Below are positions 34,929 through 46,255 of a DNA stretch of 64,000 nucleotides, piece by piece; position 1 is the stretch's first letter; each line of letters begins with the position of its first letter. Origin of the DNA: Gammaproteobacteria bacterium (lineage in GTDB: Bacteria; Pseudomonadota; Gammaproteobacteria; Burkholderiales; Burkholderiaceae_C); contig JAHIYE010000014.1 of assembly GCA_018815325.1 (NCBI GenBank), forward strand, positions 186,001 through 250,000, given 5' to 3'. The notes below the pieces were generated by a model. That model made no database searches. It saw only the letters and a program-made list of their open reading frames with translations, and was not told where the DNA came from. A program made the position numbers and the translations under genes.

Positions 34929-35777
34929 TTATGCGTAGCGCTTGCTGCGCAAATTGTTTTTCATCTGCTTGAGCATGGGCTGCAGACGGTTGCCGCCAAT
35001 GCGCAGGGCTACCGCGGTGGCCAGAATGTCGATGATCAGCAGATGGAGCAGGCGCGAAACCATGGGGCTGTAGCGATCGTAGCCTTCAGGATGGTCGGCC
35101 GCCAGATGGATATGGCAGGCGGCTGCCAGAGGCGACCCACTCGCGGTGATGACAATGGTGGTGGCGCCGTTCTTTTTGGCTATATCGCAGGCATCTACCA
35201 GGTCGCGCGTGCGGCCTGAGTTGGAGATCACCACAACACAGTCACCTGGACCCAGGAGTGACGCGCTCATGACCTGCATATGACCATCGCTGTACGCAAT
35301 GGTGTTGACGCCAAGACGGAAGAATTTGTGCTGTGCATCCTGTGCCACTACGCCTGAGTTGCCCACGCCGTAGAATTCAATGCGTTTGCCCGTCTTGTAG
35401 GTGCTGGCCAGTGTTTCGGAAGCTTTTTCGGTGGCTGCGGTGCTGGCATCGTTACGGTACTTGAGAAAAGCCGCCACTGTGTTGTCAATGACTTTGACCA
35501 TTACATCACTGGTCTTGTCGTCGGCATCCACGCTGCGATGGATGAAGGGTACGCCTTCGCTGACCGTGCCTGCAAGCTTGAGCTTAAAGTCACTCAGGCC
35601 GTCATAGCCCATGCTGCGGCAAAAGCGCACCACAGTAGGTTTGCTGACATGTGATCTATCAGCCAAGACACTCACGGGTAGAGATGCAAACGCACGGGGA
35701 TCGGTGAGTACAAGTTTACCCACGCGCTGTTCAGCGGGTGCCAGGGAAGGCAAGGATGCCTTGATACGATCAAGCAT
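34929..35777 (-). CDS. hexR: RpiR-family regulator, HexR-like
   Basis: 282 residues from the ATG at 35777. An N-terminal HTH (AEQRVGKLVLTDPRAFASLPVSVLADRSHVSKPTVVRFCRSMGY) and a C-terminal SIS sugar-phosphate domain (IEFYGVGNSGVVAQDAQHKFFRLGVNT, VVVISNSGRTRDLVDACDIAKKNGATTIVITA) make it an RpiR/HexR regulator. HexR represses zwf, edd/eda and gap and is released by 2-keto-3-deoxy-6-phosphogluconate. Location directly after zwf in the same direction supports this. The operator between zwf and tal (37386-37420) is a likely target. Confidence 0.85.
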   Translation of the reverse strand: MLDRIKASLPSLAPAEQRVGKLVLTDPRAFASLPVSVLADRSHVSKPTVVRFCRSMGYDGLSDFKLKLAGTVSEGVPFIHRSVDADDKTSDVMVKVIDNTVAAFLKYRNDASTAATEKASETLASTYKTGKRIEFYGVGNSGVVAQDAQHKFFRLGVNTIAYSDGHMQVMSASLLGPGDCVVVISNSGRTRDLVDACDIAKKNGATTIVITASGSPLAAACHIHLAADHPEGYDRYSPMVSRLLHLLIIDILATAVALRIGGNRLQPMLKQMKNNLRSKRYA

Positions 35778-35907
35778 GGTGGAGTGGTATTGGGAGAAAA
35801 TCAGACGAATCTGAAAGCGCAAGCCGCTGGGTAGATGGCGTGTGTTCTAAGCAAGGGCTGGCAAAGCGCGATCCCAAATGACCGTGTACGGTGATGCAGT
35901 TTGGAAA

Positions 35908-37377
35908 TCATGATTCCTCGCCCCAGCAGAAACCGTCACGTGCAATCATGGCGCTGGATGCACTGGGCCCCCAGGTGCCGGCGGCGTAGGGGCGAGGCTC
36001 CTTGTGATCGGTCTGCCAAGACGCAAGAATAGGCTCAACCCAGCGCCAGGCAGCCTCCTGCTCATCACTGCGAACGAACAGATTGAGGTGGCCCGCTATG
36101 ACGTCGAGCAACAGACGTTCGTATGCGCCGACACGCTCGGTGCCAAAACGAGTGTCGAAATCCAGGTCCAACTGCACGGGGCTGAGCGGCTGCTGGCCCC
36201 AGCCCGTGGGAGTAAGGCGATTGCTGGAACCGTGGGCAAGAAGATGTAGTTCAAGACCGTCCTTGGGCTGCAGGTTGATGACCAGTCGATTGGCGCAGCC
36301 CGCAGGGGTAGGAAAGATGGGGTGTGGCGTGGGGCGAAAGTTGACGACGATGTGGGCATCTCGCCCAGCCAGGCGTTTACCTGTGCGAATATAAAACGGC
36401 ACGCCAGCCCAGCGCCAGTTCAGAATTTCGGTACGCAGGGCGACAAAGGTCTCGGTGCTGCTGTTCGAGCTCACGCCTGCTTCATTCCGGTAGCCAACTT
36501 GAGGCGTTCCTGCAATCGTACCGGCCGTATATTGACCACGCACCACATGCTGCGACAAGGTTTGTGCAGTCCAGGGAGCCAGTGAACGCAATACCTTGAG
36601 CTTTTCATCACGAATCGCATCTGCATGCGCGTTGATGGGTGGCTCCATGCCAATGGCGCACAGCAACTGCAGGGCATGGTTCTGCACCATGTCGCGCAGG
36701 GCGCCGGTGGTGTCATAAAAGGCGCCACGTTTTTCTACCCCGATATCCTCGGCGATGGTGATCTGAATATTGGCAATGGTTTCGCGCCGCCACAAGGGCT
36801 CAAACAGGGAGTTTCCAAACCGCAGGGCGAACAGGTTTTGTACCGAAGGCTTTCCAAGGTAATGGTCAATACGGAAAATCTGATCTTCGCTCAAGACCCT
36901 GCGTACGGCCTCATTGATGGCGCGGTTGGAAGCTAGGTCATGCCCAAGTGGTTTCTCAAGCACCACGCGGGTATTAGGTGTGTTGAGCCCCACGGCAGCG
37001 AGATGCTCGCACACCGAAGTGAACAGGCTGGGCGCAGTGGCGACATACATGACTACGGTGTCAGCATTGCGAGACTTGAGCATGTGGGCTAGATGGGGAT
37101 AGTCATCTGGCTGCGACAAGTCCATGCGCACGAAATGCAGCAACTGGGCAAAACGGTTGAATTCGTCGGCACTAGGCCGTTTTGACAGTTCAACCTGGTC
37201 AAACCTCGACTGGATCAGCGAGCGATATTGATCATCGCTATGGTCATCGCGACCCACCCCGATGATGCGGCCTCCCTCGGGCAGGGAGCCATGGCGGAAT
37301 GCCTGAAACAGTGCGGGCATGAGCTTGCGCCAAGCGAGATCACCAGTACCACCGAACAAAACCAGGTCGAAAGACAT
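35908..37377 (-). CDS. zwf: Glucose-6-phosphate dehydrogenase
   Basis: 489 residues. The NADP motif LVLFGGTGDLAWRKLMPAL is at the N-terminus, the active-site signature RIDHYLGKPSVQNL is present, and the fold is complete to the C-terminus. It oxidises glucose-6-phosphate to 6-phosphogluconolactone, feeding the pentose phosphate and Entner-Doudoroff routes. It is divergent from tal-pgi across an operator with 12-bp arms, and followed by hexR, so the cluster is one regulatory unit for hexose phosphates. Confidence 0.95.
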   Translation of the reverse strand: MSFDLVLFGGTGDLAWRKLMPALFQAFRHGSLPEGGRIIGVGRDDHSDDQYRSLIQSRFDQVELSKRPSADEFNRFAQLLHFVRMDLSQPDDYPHLAHMLKSRNADTVVMYVATAPSLFTSVCEHLAAVGLNTPNTRVVLEKPLGHDLASNRAINEAVRRVLSEDQIFRIDHYLGKPSVQNLFALRFGNSLFEPLWRRETIANIQITIAEDIGVEKRGAFYDTTGALRDMVQNHALQLLCAIGMEPPINAHADAIRDEKLKVLRSLAPWTAQTLSQHVVRGQYTAGTIAGTPQVGYRNEAGVSSNSSTETFVALRTEILNWRWAGVPFYIRTGKRLAGRDAHIVVNFRPTPHPIFPTPAGCANRLVINLQPKDGLELHLLAHGSSNRLTPTGWGQQPLSPVQLDLDFDTRFGTERVGAYERLLLDVIAGHLNLFVRSDEQEAAWRWVEPILASWQTDHKEPRPYAAGTWGPSASSAMIARDGFCWGEES

Positions 37378-37385
37378 GAGGCGTA

Positions 37386-37420
37386 AAAGTTACATTATTA
37401 GGTTCAACTAATGTAACTTT
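37386..37420. promoter_or_regulatory. Operator between zwf and tal
   Basis: A perfect 12-bp inverted repeat, AAAGTTACATTA (37386-37397) and TAATGTAACTTT (37409-37420), with an 11-bp spacer, lies in the divergent promoter region. TGTAAC half sites resemble HexR targets, although their orientation is not that of the classic TGTAAT-type HexR palindrome. Binding by the neighbouring HexR is likely. Confidence 0.6.
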
Positions 37421-37513
37421 GTTTCATGTTGAGGGCAAGGCAGAAGCATATATAGCGCACAAGATTCACGGGAAATCCTCATGTGTGCTGATTCTTCTTT
37501 ATGATTGGTCGTC

Positions 37514-38461
37514 ATGAATCAACTCGATGCGCTCAAGCAATACACCACGGTAGTGGCTGATACCGGTGACTTCAAGCTACTAGGGACATGGCAGCCACAG
37601 GATGCCACGACCAACCCATCACTGATATTGAAAGCCGTGCAAAAGCCGGATTACCAGCCTTTGCTTAAGGAGGCGGTGAGCCGATTCCGTGGCCGTGCGC
37701 TAGATGAAATCGTAGACCGGCTGTTAGTGCGGTTTGGATGCGAAATTTTGTCGATCATTCCGGGCCGGGTATCGACGGAAGTCGATGCTCGGCTGAGTTT
37801 TGATACCAATGCCACGATCACGCGGGCTGAACGCATTATCGAGTTGTACCAGGCAGAAGGCATCCATACGGACCGGGTGCTGATCAAGATTGCGTCGACG
37901 TGGGAGGGCATCCAGGCCGCGGCGCACCTGGAGACGCGAGGCATCCATACCAACCTCACGCTCTTGTTTTCCTTCTGCCAGGCGGTGGCCTGTGGGCAAG
38001 CCAGGGTGCAGCTGATTTCACCTTTTGTGGGGCGCATTTATGACTGGTACAAGAAGTCTGCTGGTGCTGGCTGGGATGAAGCTGCACATGCCGGCGCCAA
38101 CGATCCCGGTGTTGAGTCCGTGCGCCAGATTTACAACCACTACAAGAAATTTGGCATCTGCACCGAAGTCATGGGAGCGAGTTTTCGCAACACGGGGCAG
38201 ATCACTGCGCTTGCGGGCTGCGATTTGCTGACTATCAGTCCGGAGCTCCTTGCCTCACTGGCGGCCAGCGAGATACCGTTGACCAGGGCACTGGCCCCCG
38301 AGGCCGCCCAACAACTTGACTTGCCTGCTGTGAGTTTTGACGAAGCAGGGTTTCGTTTTGCCATGAATGAGGATGCCATGGCAACTGAAAAATTGGCTGA
38401 AGGTATTCGCGCCTTTTGTGCAGATGCCATCAAGCTGGAGCAGCTTTTGCTCGCTGACTGA
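37514..38461 (+). CDS. tal: Transaldolase
   Basis: 315 residues from the ATG at 37514 ([19 protein letters not shown]). Type B transaldolase: [13 protein letters not shown], the Schiff-base lysine in [16 protein letters not shown], and [33 protein letters not shown]. It moves a dihydroxyacetone unit between sugar phosphates in the non-oxidative pentose phosphate pathway. pgi follows after 14 bp, in the same operon. Confidence 0.95.
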   Translation: MNQLDALKQYTTVVADTGDFKLLGTWQPQDATTNPSLILKAVQKPDYQPLLKEAVSRFRGRALDEIVDRLLVRFGCEILSIIPGRVSTEVDARLSFDTNATITRAERIIELYQAEGIHTDRVLIKIASTWEGIQAAAHLETRGIHTNLTLLFSFCQAVACGQARVQLISPFVGRIYDWYKKSAGAGWDEAAHAGANDPGVESVRQIYNHYKKFGICTEVMGASFRNTGQITALAGCDLLTISPELLASLAASEIPLTRALAPEAAQQLDLPAVSFDEAGFRFAMNEDAMATEKLAEGIRAFCADAIKLEQLLLAD

Positions 38462-38475
38462 GAAGACCTTGCTGC

Positions 38476-40050
38476 ATGAGCATGATGCGAACCCGGTGTG
38501 ATCAGACAGCTGCCTGGGGGCAGTTACAGAAGGCATTTCAGGGAGATGCGGGGCGTTTTGACCTGCAGACAGGCTTTGCCACTGATCCTCAGCGCTTTGA
38601 GCGATTCAGCCAGGACGCGCCACACGTGTTTGCCGATTTGTCCAAGAACCTGATCACGCATGATGTTGAGGTCTTGTTGCTGACCCTGGCAAGACAATGC
38701 GGGGTCGAGGTCTATCGTGATGCGATGTTTCAAGGCGAGAAAATCAACAACACAGAGCAACGCTCGGTGCAGCATTTTTTGTTGAGAAATCCGCTTGATC
38801 CCCTTTTAAATAAAGCGCCATCAGCTATTAAAAATATAGCGAATGATATGGCCATGGTGCATGCAACGCGGGACGCCATGCTGGCCTATGCCGAGCAGGT
38901 GCGTGCTGATGACCGCATCACCGATGTAGTGAATATCGGTATTGGGGGATCAGACCTGGGGCCGCAGATGGCGGTGCTGGCACTGGACCAGTTCGTGATG
39001 CCAGGCAAAAGATTCCATTTCGTCTCCAACGTCGATGGAGATGAGCTGGCGCAGGTGCTGGCGCAAATCGAGCCCCGCAGCACCCTGTTCCTGATTGCCT
39101 CCAAAACCTTCACCACACCAGAGACGATGACCAATGCGACCTCGGCCAAACACTGGTTTGAGGCACAAGGCGGCGTCGATGTAGCGCGACATTTTTGCGC
39201 CCTCACGACGGAGGTGGAGAAAGCCCGGGCATTCGGCATCACTACCACGTTCGGGTTCTGGGATTGGGTGGGCGGGCGTTATTCGCTCTGGTCGTCCATT
39301 GGTTTGTCAATTGCCTTGGCGATCGGTGCCCAAGGCTTTCATGACCTGTTGTCTGGCGCACATGAGATGGACGCACATTTCCGCCTGGCGCCGCTGGAGA
39401 GAAACCTGCCCGTGCGCCTTGGCATGCTCGATGTCTGGTATCGGAATTTCCATGGATTCAGCAGCCGTTGTGTTGCGCCATATAGCCACGCACTTCGGCG
39501 ACTACCGGCCTACTTGCAGCAGCTCGAAATGGAGAGTAATGGCAAGCGGGTGGACCAGGCGGGACAGCTCCTGCCGTTCGGGACATCACCCGTGGTCTGG
39601 GGTGAGCCCGGTACCAATGGGCAACATGCATTTTTTCAGCTGCTGCACCAAGGTACAGACGTAATCCCTCTGGAGTTCATCGCGGTTAAAGCGGCGGCAC
39701 ACAAGATGCCGGGCCATCAGGAGAAGCTGTTGGTCAATGCGCTGGCGCAAGCGCAGGCCTTGATGAATGGGCGGACTGACCCCGGCGGACATCGGGATTT
39801 TCCAGGTAACCGGCCAAGTACATTCCTGCTGCTCGATCAATTGGACCCTGCCTCACTGGGCGCGCTGATTGCGCTTTATGAGCACCGGGTGTTCGTGAGC
39901 GGTGCCATCTGGGGCATCGACAGTTTTGATCAGTGGGGTGTGGAGTTGGGTAAGGTGCTGGCCAAAGATCTCGAGCCGCGACTGGCCAGTGGTGATCTGC
40001 TGGGAATAGACGGCTCAACGGCGGGTTTGCTAAACAGAATCAGAACATAA
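38476..40050 (+). CDS. pgi: Glucose-6-phosphate isomerase
   Basis: 524 residues. The conserved loops are present: NIGIGGSDLGPQMAVLAL, IASKTFTTPETMTNA, GGRYSLWSSIGLSIALAIG, the base/acid region GEPGTNGQHAFFQLLHQGTDVIP and, near the end, SFDQWGVELGKVLAKDL. It interconverts glucose-6- and fructose-6-phosphate, joining the pathway of zwf and tal. Second gene after the divergent operator. Confidence 0.95.
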   Translation: MSMMRTRCDQTAAWGQLQKAFQGDAGRFDLQTGFATDPQRFERFSQDAPHVFADLSKNLITHDVEVLLLTLARQCGVEVYRDAMFQGEKINNTEQRSVQHFLLRNPLDPLLNKAPSAIKNIANDMAMVHATRDAMLAYAEQVRADDRITDVVNIGIGGSDLGPQMAVLALDQFVMPGKRFHFVSNVDGDELAQVLAQIEPRSTLFLIASKTFTTPETMTNATSAKHWFEAQGGVDVARHFCALTTEVEKARAFGITTTFGFWDWVGGRYSLWSSIGLSIALAIGAQGFHDLLSGAHEMDAHFRLAPLERNLPVRLGMLDVWYRNFHGFSSRCVAPYSHALRRLPAYLQQLEMESNGKRVDQAGQLLPFGTSPVVWGEPGTNGQHAFFQLLHQGTDVIPLEFIAVKAAAHKMPGHQEKLLVNALAQAQALMNGRTDPGGHRDFPGNRPSTFLLLDQLDPASLGALIALYEHRVFVSGAIWGIDSFDQWGVELGKVLAKDLEPRLASGDLLGIDGSTAGLLNRIRT

Positions 40051-40071
40051 AGGAGAACGCCGTACGCGGTC

Positions 40072-42417
40072 TCAAACCGGTTTGGCCCCCGCCTTGGCCG
40101 CGCCCCATTTCTCCAGGACAGCGAGCAGTGCGGGGACGCTGATCGGTTTGGTGAGATAGTCGTCCATACCAGCTTGGCGGGCAATCTCAAGATCGTTCTT
40201 GAGCGCATTGGCCGTCATGCCTACGATGCGGGGGCGCTTGCCTTCAGGCCATGTCCTAAGAATGACGCGGGTAGCCTCCAAGCCATCCATCTCGGGCATC
40301 TGGACATCCATCAGAATCAGATCATAAGGCTGTCGTTGCAGCGCAGCGATTACCTCCAGTCCATTAGCCGCAACATCGGCCTGGTAGCCATAGCCCTTGA
40401 GAACCAGCAGGGCCACCTTCTGGTTTACTTCGTTGTCTTCCGCAAGCAGGATGCGCAGCGGCAGACGCTGCGCCATGACAGGGTCGAATTGCGTCATAGT
40501 ATGGGCCTTGGCAGGGCGTGTGCCAGGTTTGGAAATGCGCAAGACTTGCGACAAGGCCTCCAGCATGACGGCCTGGCGTGCCGGTTTGGTCAGCACGATA
40601 TCTATCAAGTTGGCGTATTCGGTTTTGCGAACATCCGATGAGGACAGCATCATGATGGGCAACTGCGGCTTGCTGGCGCGAATCTGGCGAGCGAGTTCCA
40701 GGCCGTCCATCTCGGGCATGTGCATGTCGGTGATGAGCAGGTCAAAGGGTTCACCAGTCTCCAGCAGGCGAATGGCCTCACGTGGGCTGAGGCATGAGCG
40801 TTGCACCATACCCCAGCGCTCGGCCTGAAGCCCCAGGATGCGCAAATTGGTGGGGTTGTCGTCCACCAGCAGTACCCGTTTGCCTTGCAGTGCCTGTGTA
40901 GACTGGACGCGTGGCGGCTCACCGATGTCGGCCGCTTCCGTGGGCAGGGTAAAGGTGAATTCGGAGCCTTGTTCTTCCTGGCTCTCAACCTGCATGGAGC
41001 CCCCCATGGCTTCTACCAGCCGTTTGGAGATGGCCAAGCCAAGGCCTGTGCCCCCATACCTGCGGGCCGTGCTCGAGTCGACTTGTGAAAAAGCCAGAAA
41101 GAGTCGGGACAGCTTGTCGGGCGGAATGCCGATGCCGCTGTCCTTGATGCTGAACAAGAGGGTGATGGGATGATGTCCGGTACCGCTGCCTCCTGGGGGG
41201 GGCTTATTTTCATGCAGCTTGACCGAGACAAATACTTCGCCGTGTTCGGTGAACTTGATCGCGTTCGAGATCAGGTTGACGAGTACCTGGCGCAAACGGG
41301 GCATATCGCCCTGAATCCACTCCGGCACATCTGCCTCGATCCAGTAAACAAGGTCCAGGCGTTTTTCCCGGGCTTTCAAGGCGAGCAGCTCGATACTGCT
41401 TTCCACCCCCTCCAGGAGGTCAAAGGGTAGCCATTCCAGTTCCATGTTGCCGGATTCGATCTTGGAGTAATCCAGAATGTCATTGATGACAACCAGCAGG
41501 CTTTCGCCACTGTGACGTATGACTTCCGTGAACTCACGCTGTTCCGCATTCAGGGGGGTATCCAGCAGCAGGCTGGTCATACCAATGACCCCATTCATGG
41601 GGGTACGTATCTCATGGCTCATGGTGGCGAGAAAAGCCGATTTCGCGCGGTTCGCATTTTCGGCCTGTTGCCTGGCGTGATCGAGTTCTGCGGCCTGGGC
41701 ATGCAGTTTTTGGGTGTTGGACTCCAGTTGCAGCAGCAAATCACGGGCCTTGCGGACCGAGGCGCTTGAGCGCTTGCGCAGGGTTTCGATGGCAATGCCG
41801 GTGATCGCGATGTAGGTGCCAATCAGGTACATCGCTGCAACGACGGTCAGTCTTTCGCTCCAGGGCACCTCGGAGCCCTGGGTCAGAGCCAGCCAGCCTA
41901 GATAAGACAGATAGGTGGCTACGACGACATTGTTGAAGTAAAAGGCACGCTTGAACCCAAACCCCACCTGATCTCCGACGCGGACCAGCAGGAAAAAGGC
42001 AAAGAGAAGCAGGGAGGCTTCGACATGGTGCAACGTGGCGAGCCAGACAACGAGATCCAGGTGCAGGAACAGCAGCGTGAGATCGAATTTTCCAGCCCGG
42101 GCATACAACAGCCGCACGGCAAACATGCTGATCAGCACGTAGCCCAGGTTGATCATGAGCAGTGTGACAAACCCCGTCATGGGGAAGGGCGTCTGCAGGT
42201 TCAGGTCATACAGCAGGGTGACCAGGCTCAGCAAGGTAAAGCCGGCCGCTCGCATCCAGGGGATCTGAACGACATTGAGCTGATAGGCGCGCTTCTCCCT
42301 GGCGCGTTGTGCTTCCTGGGGATCTAGCGAGAAGGCCACCTCGCTGTTGTACGGTGTGGCCGTGTCATGCCATGCTGTGGATCCGGTCTGCGTGGGCTTG
42401 TCGGTGTTTGAGCGCAT
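40072..42417 (-). CDS. Hybrid sensor histidine kinase with two receiver domains
   Basis: 781 residues from the ATG at 42417 (longer frame to 42570 lacks sense). Residues about 50-215 form six membrane helices, an unusual sensor without a known periplasmic domain. A coiled coil (220-260) leads to HisKA with His268 in [18 protein letters not shown], then HATPase (N box [14 protein letters not shown] boxes [10 protein letters not shown] and [10 protein letters not shown]), then two REC domains: [15 protein letters not shown]...[12 protein letters not shown] and [16 protein letters not shown]...[13 protein letters not shown]. No response regulator or output gene is adjacent. Signal unknown. Confidence 0.9.
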   Translation of the reverse strand: MRSNTDKPTQTGSTAWHDTATPYNSEVAFSLDPQEAQRAREKRAYQLNVVQIPWMRAAGFTLLSLVTLLYDLNLQTPFPMTGFVTLLMINLGYVLISMFAVRLLYARAGKFDLTLLFLHLDLVVWLATLHHVEASLLLFAFFLLVRVGDQVGFGFKRAFYFNNVVVATYLSYLGWLALTQGSEVPWSERLTVVAAMYLIGTYIAITGIAIETLRKRSSASVRKARDLLLQLESNTQKLHAQAAELDHARQQAENANRAKSAFLATMSHEIRTPMNGVIGMTSLLLDTPLNAEQREFTEVIRHSGESLLVVINDILDYSKIESGNMELEWLPFDLLEGVESSIELLALKAREKRLDLVYWIEADVPEWIQGDMPRLRQVLVNLISNAIKFTEHGEVFVSVKLHENKPPPGGSGTGHHPITLLFSIKDSGIGIPPDKLSRLFLAFSQVDSSTARRYGGTGLGLAISKRLVEAMGGSMQVESQEEQGSEFTFTLPTEAADIGEPPRVQSTQALQGKRVLLVDDNPTNLRILGLQAERWGMVQRSCLSPREAIRLLETGEPFDLLITDMHMPEMDGLELARQIRASKPQLPIMMLSSSDVRKTEYANLIDIVLTKPARQAVMLEALSQVLRISKPGTRPAKAHTMTQFDPVMAQRLPLRILLAEDNEVNQKVALLVLKGYGYQADVAANGLEVIAALQRQPYDLILMDVQMPEMDGLEATRVILRTWPEGKRPRIVGMTANALKNDLEIARQAGMDDYLTKPISVPALLAVLEKWGAAKAGAKPV

Positions 42418-42570
42418 GTGGTTCTCGATCACACGGGGGCAAGTGGTCCCAGCCCCTTTCTCTTGATCATGAGGCCAGTATATTCGGCTGGCCTTTTCCT
42501 GCCTGGACAGCTTTCGGCCACCTACATCCTGCCCATGTGCCTCTGATGCATGGGGTAGGTGCGCAGGCAT

Positions 42571-42604
42571 GAAAAAACCCGCAAGGCTTGCGCCATGCGG
42601 GTTT
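42571..42604 (-). terminator. Terminator of groES-groEL
   Basis: On the minus strand a 9-bp stem (AAACCCGCA, TGCGGGTTT; plus coordinates 42575-42583 and 42596-42604) is followed by a run of T. It lies 50 bases after the groEL stop and separates the chaperone operon from the histidine kinase gene. Confidence 0.85.
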
Positions 42605-42654
42605 GTGTATCGAAAGGCCTGAGGCCTAGCGACGCAGCAAGCGGGCTGCGGACA

Positions 42655-44328
<1,674 letters not shown>

Positions 44329-44363
44329 TCAAATTGGTTAGTGAGGTTTGTGTGGGCAGGTGA

Positions 44364-44657
44364 TTACTTTTTATCAACCACTGCAAACAGGTCGTCTTCT
44401 TTCATGACGAGCAATTCATCGCCATCCACCTTGACGGTTTGGCCACTGTATTTGCCAAACAGGACGCGGTCACCCACCTTGACGGCCATCGGGCTCAATT
44501 CGCCCTTGTCATTCTTTTTGCCAGGACCCACGGCGAGAACTTCACCCTGATCAGGCTTTTCAGCGGCACTGTCGGGGATGACGATGCCGGATGCCGTTTT
44601 GGTTTCGTTTTCGACACGTTTAACGATCACGCGATCGTGCAGGGGACGAAGTTTCAT
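44364..44657 (-). CDS. groES: 10-kDa co-chaperonin GroES
   Basis: 97 residues including Met, start at 44657 with GAAGGAG-type ribosome site (the frame is open to 44693). [46 protein letters not shown] is the standard co-chaperonin, including the mobile loop. It caps GroEL. First gene of the operon. Confidence 0.97.
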   Translation of the reverse strand: MKLRPLHDRVIVKRVENETKTASGIVIPDSAAEKPDQGEVLAVGPGKKNDKGELSPMAVKVGDRVLFGKYSGQTVKVDGDELLVMKEDDLFAVVDKK

Positions 44658-44748
44658 GAAATCTCCTTCAGTTTTGAAACAATGGTTTGACAAGTCAAAA
44701 GCACCAACTTTTCCAAGTCAGCGGCAAATGGTTGCGAAATGGACGCTG

Positions 44749-44775
44749 TTAGCACTCCATCTTGGCGAGTGCTAA
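44749..44775. promoter_or_regulatory. CIRCE element, HrcA operator of groESL
   Basis: TTAGCACTC (44749-44757), 9-base spacer, GAGTGCTAA (44767-44775) is a perfect CIRCE element. HrcA binds it and represses groESL until heat shock. It lies 92 bases upstream of groES and overlaps the promoter described next. hrcA is not in the window. Confidence 0.97.
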
Positions 44776-44777
44776 TG

Positions 44778-44803
44778 ATAATGCCTTTTGGATGGTTTTC
44801 AAG
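44778..44803 (-). promoter_or_regulatory. Heat-shock-like promoter of groESL
   Basis: On the minus strand CTTGAAA (44803-44797) and CATTAT (44783-44778) are separated by 13 bases, close to the sigma-32 pattern and spacing. The start of transcription would fall inside CIRCE. The remainder of the space 44658-44982 shows no gene. Confidence 0.5.
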
Positions 44804-44982
44804 GTGGTCGATGTTTATTAAGCGTTTGAGAGGGGCTTGAGATGGCCGCTGAAAGCCACAAAACACGGGAATCCACACGCTATGTGCGGTAATAACTGCG
44901 TCTATCATGCAGTCTGCGTTGGATATGCATCTCAAAAATCAAGCTGGGCCATGGCTATGACATCAGCCCTAAAATCAAAATA

Positions 44983-46215
44983 GTGGATAAAAACACAGTG
45001 ATAAATCAACTCCTCTCCAGCTTGAACAGTTCATGGCTCTGGCGAGTGGCGGTTGGTGTCATCTTGGGCGCGTTATTGCTGGGGCTCAGTGGCTTGCGTC
45101 GGGAGCCGCCCGAACCTGCACGCGCTGTCTGGCCGGTCGGCGCCGGTGCGCCACACCCGGGCAAACTGGAACGGGTGGCACAAGGGGTGATTCCCATGCC
45201 GGCAGGGGCTGTAGCCGCGCATGCGAGTACCCTGGTCGTGATGCCCGCCCCCAGTCCAGTTGAGCTGATGGCGTTCTGGTTTGCCGGTTCCCGCGAAGGT
45301 GCGGCCGATGTACAAATTGCCGCAGCACAATTCGACCGTGCCACACAGCGCTGGAGCGAGGCAAAGTATGTCGTCAACCGGCATGAGATGGGGGCGCAGT
45401 TAGGGCATGGCATCAGGCGACTGGGTAACCCGGTGGCCTGGCTGGATAGCCAGAACAAGATTCACCTGTTTGTGGTGGCCACAGGCTGGGGCGGCTGGTC
45501 GGCCGGCCGCATCCTGCACTTGCGCCAAACTGGAGACGCTCAGGATGTGAGCATGCTGAAGTTCGAGCCTGCGCGCGTGATGCCATTGTCCTGGCTGTGG
45601 AACACGAGTTTTCTGGTGCGTTCGGCCCCTTTGCCACTGGCAGATGGCGGGATGGTGTTGCCAGCGTATTTCGAGCTTGGCATGAAATACGCCGTGAATC
45701 TGCGTTTTGACGCAGACGGGCATTTCAAGGGCATGGTGCGGATTTCCCCGCGCCGTCATCTGCTGCAGCCGACACTGTTGATGAAAAGTGAATCGAACTG
45801 GTTGGCCCTGATGCGGGACAACCGTGGAGGTGGGAATGTGGCGGTGGCCGAGACGCGCAATGGCGGGCAGGACTGGGTGGATGTGCCCGACTTGCCGTTA
45901 CTCAACCATGACACGTCTGCCGTGGGTATCTCACTGGCACCCAATCAAATGCTGCTTGCACACAATTCGTCACCTCATGCGCGCAATGTACTGGATTTGA
46001 ACAGTTCGCAAGACGGACGCGTCTGGCCGCTGGTGGAAACCATAGCATCAGGCGGGGAGGGCAGCGAGTACTCCTATCCGGCGCTGGCTTGGGTTGATGG
46101 CAGTCTCTGGTTGAGCTACACGGATCAGCGGCGCAGGATCGCCTGGCAGCAGTATCGTTTTGGTACAGCACAAGACAACAGGGCTGAAGTCGCCGCAGAC
46201 AAGGCAAGGCAATGA
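44983..46215 (+). CDS. BNR/sialidase-like exported protein
   Basis: 410 residues from a GTG. An N-terminal membrane anchor (VAVGVILGALLLGLSGL) is followed by a six-bladed propeller of the BNR/sialidase superfamily (PF13088-like): FWFAGSREGAADVQIAAAQFD, GNPVAWLDSQNKIHLFVV, GWSAGRI, LPAYFELGMKYAVNLRFD, SYPALAWVDGSLWLSYTDQRRRIAW. It is probably attached to the inner membrane and faces the periplasm. A true sialidase activity is not implied; the Arg triad was not verified. The next gene, a membrane protein, starts 40 bp later, so both may act together on an envelope glycan. Confidence 0.72.
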   Translation: MDKNTVINQLLSSLNSSWLWRVAVGVILGALLLGLSGLRREPPEPARAVWPVGAGAPHPGKLERVAQGVIPMPAGAVAAHASTLVVMPAPSPVELMAFWFAGSREGAADVQIAAAQFDRATQRWSEAKYVVNRHEMGAQLGHGIRRLGNPVAWLDSQNKIHLFVVATGWGGWSAGRILHLRQTGDAQDVSMLKFEPARVMPLSWLWNTSFLVRSAPLPLADGGMVLPAYFELGMKYAVNLRFDADGHFKGMVRISPRRHLLQPTLLMKSESNWLALMRDNRGGGNVAVAETRNGGQDWVDVPDLPLLNHDTSAVGISLAPNQMLLAHNSSPHARNVLDLNSSQDGRVWPLVETIASGGEGSEYSYPALAWVDGSLWLSYTDQRRRIAWQQYRFGTAQDNRAEVAADKARQ

Positions 46216-46255
46216 TGAGCTCAACCGACACGGGCTATTCAAAAGGGTTCTGTGC

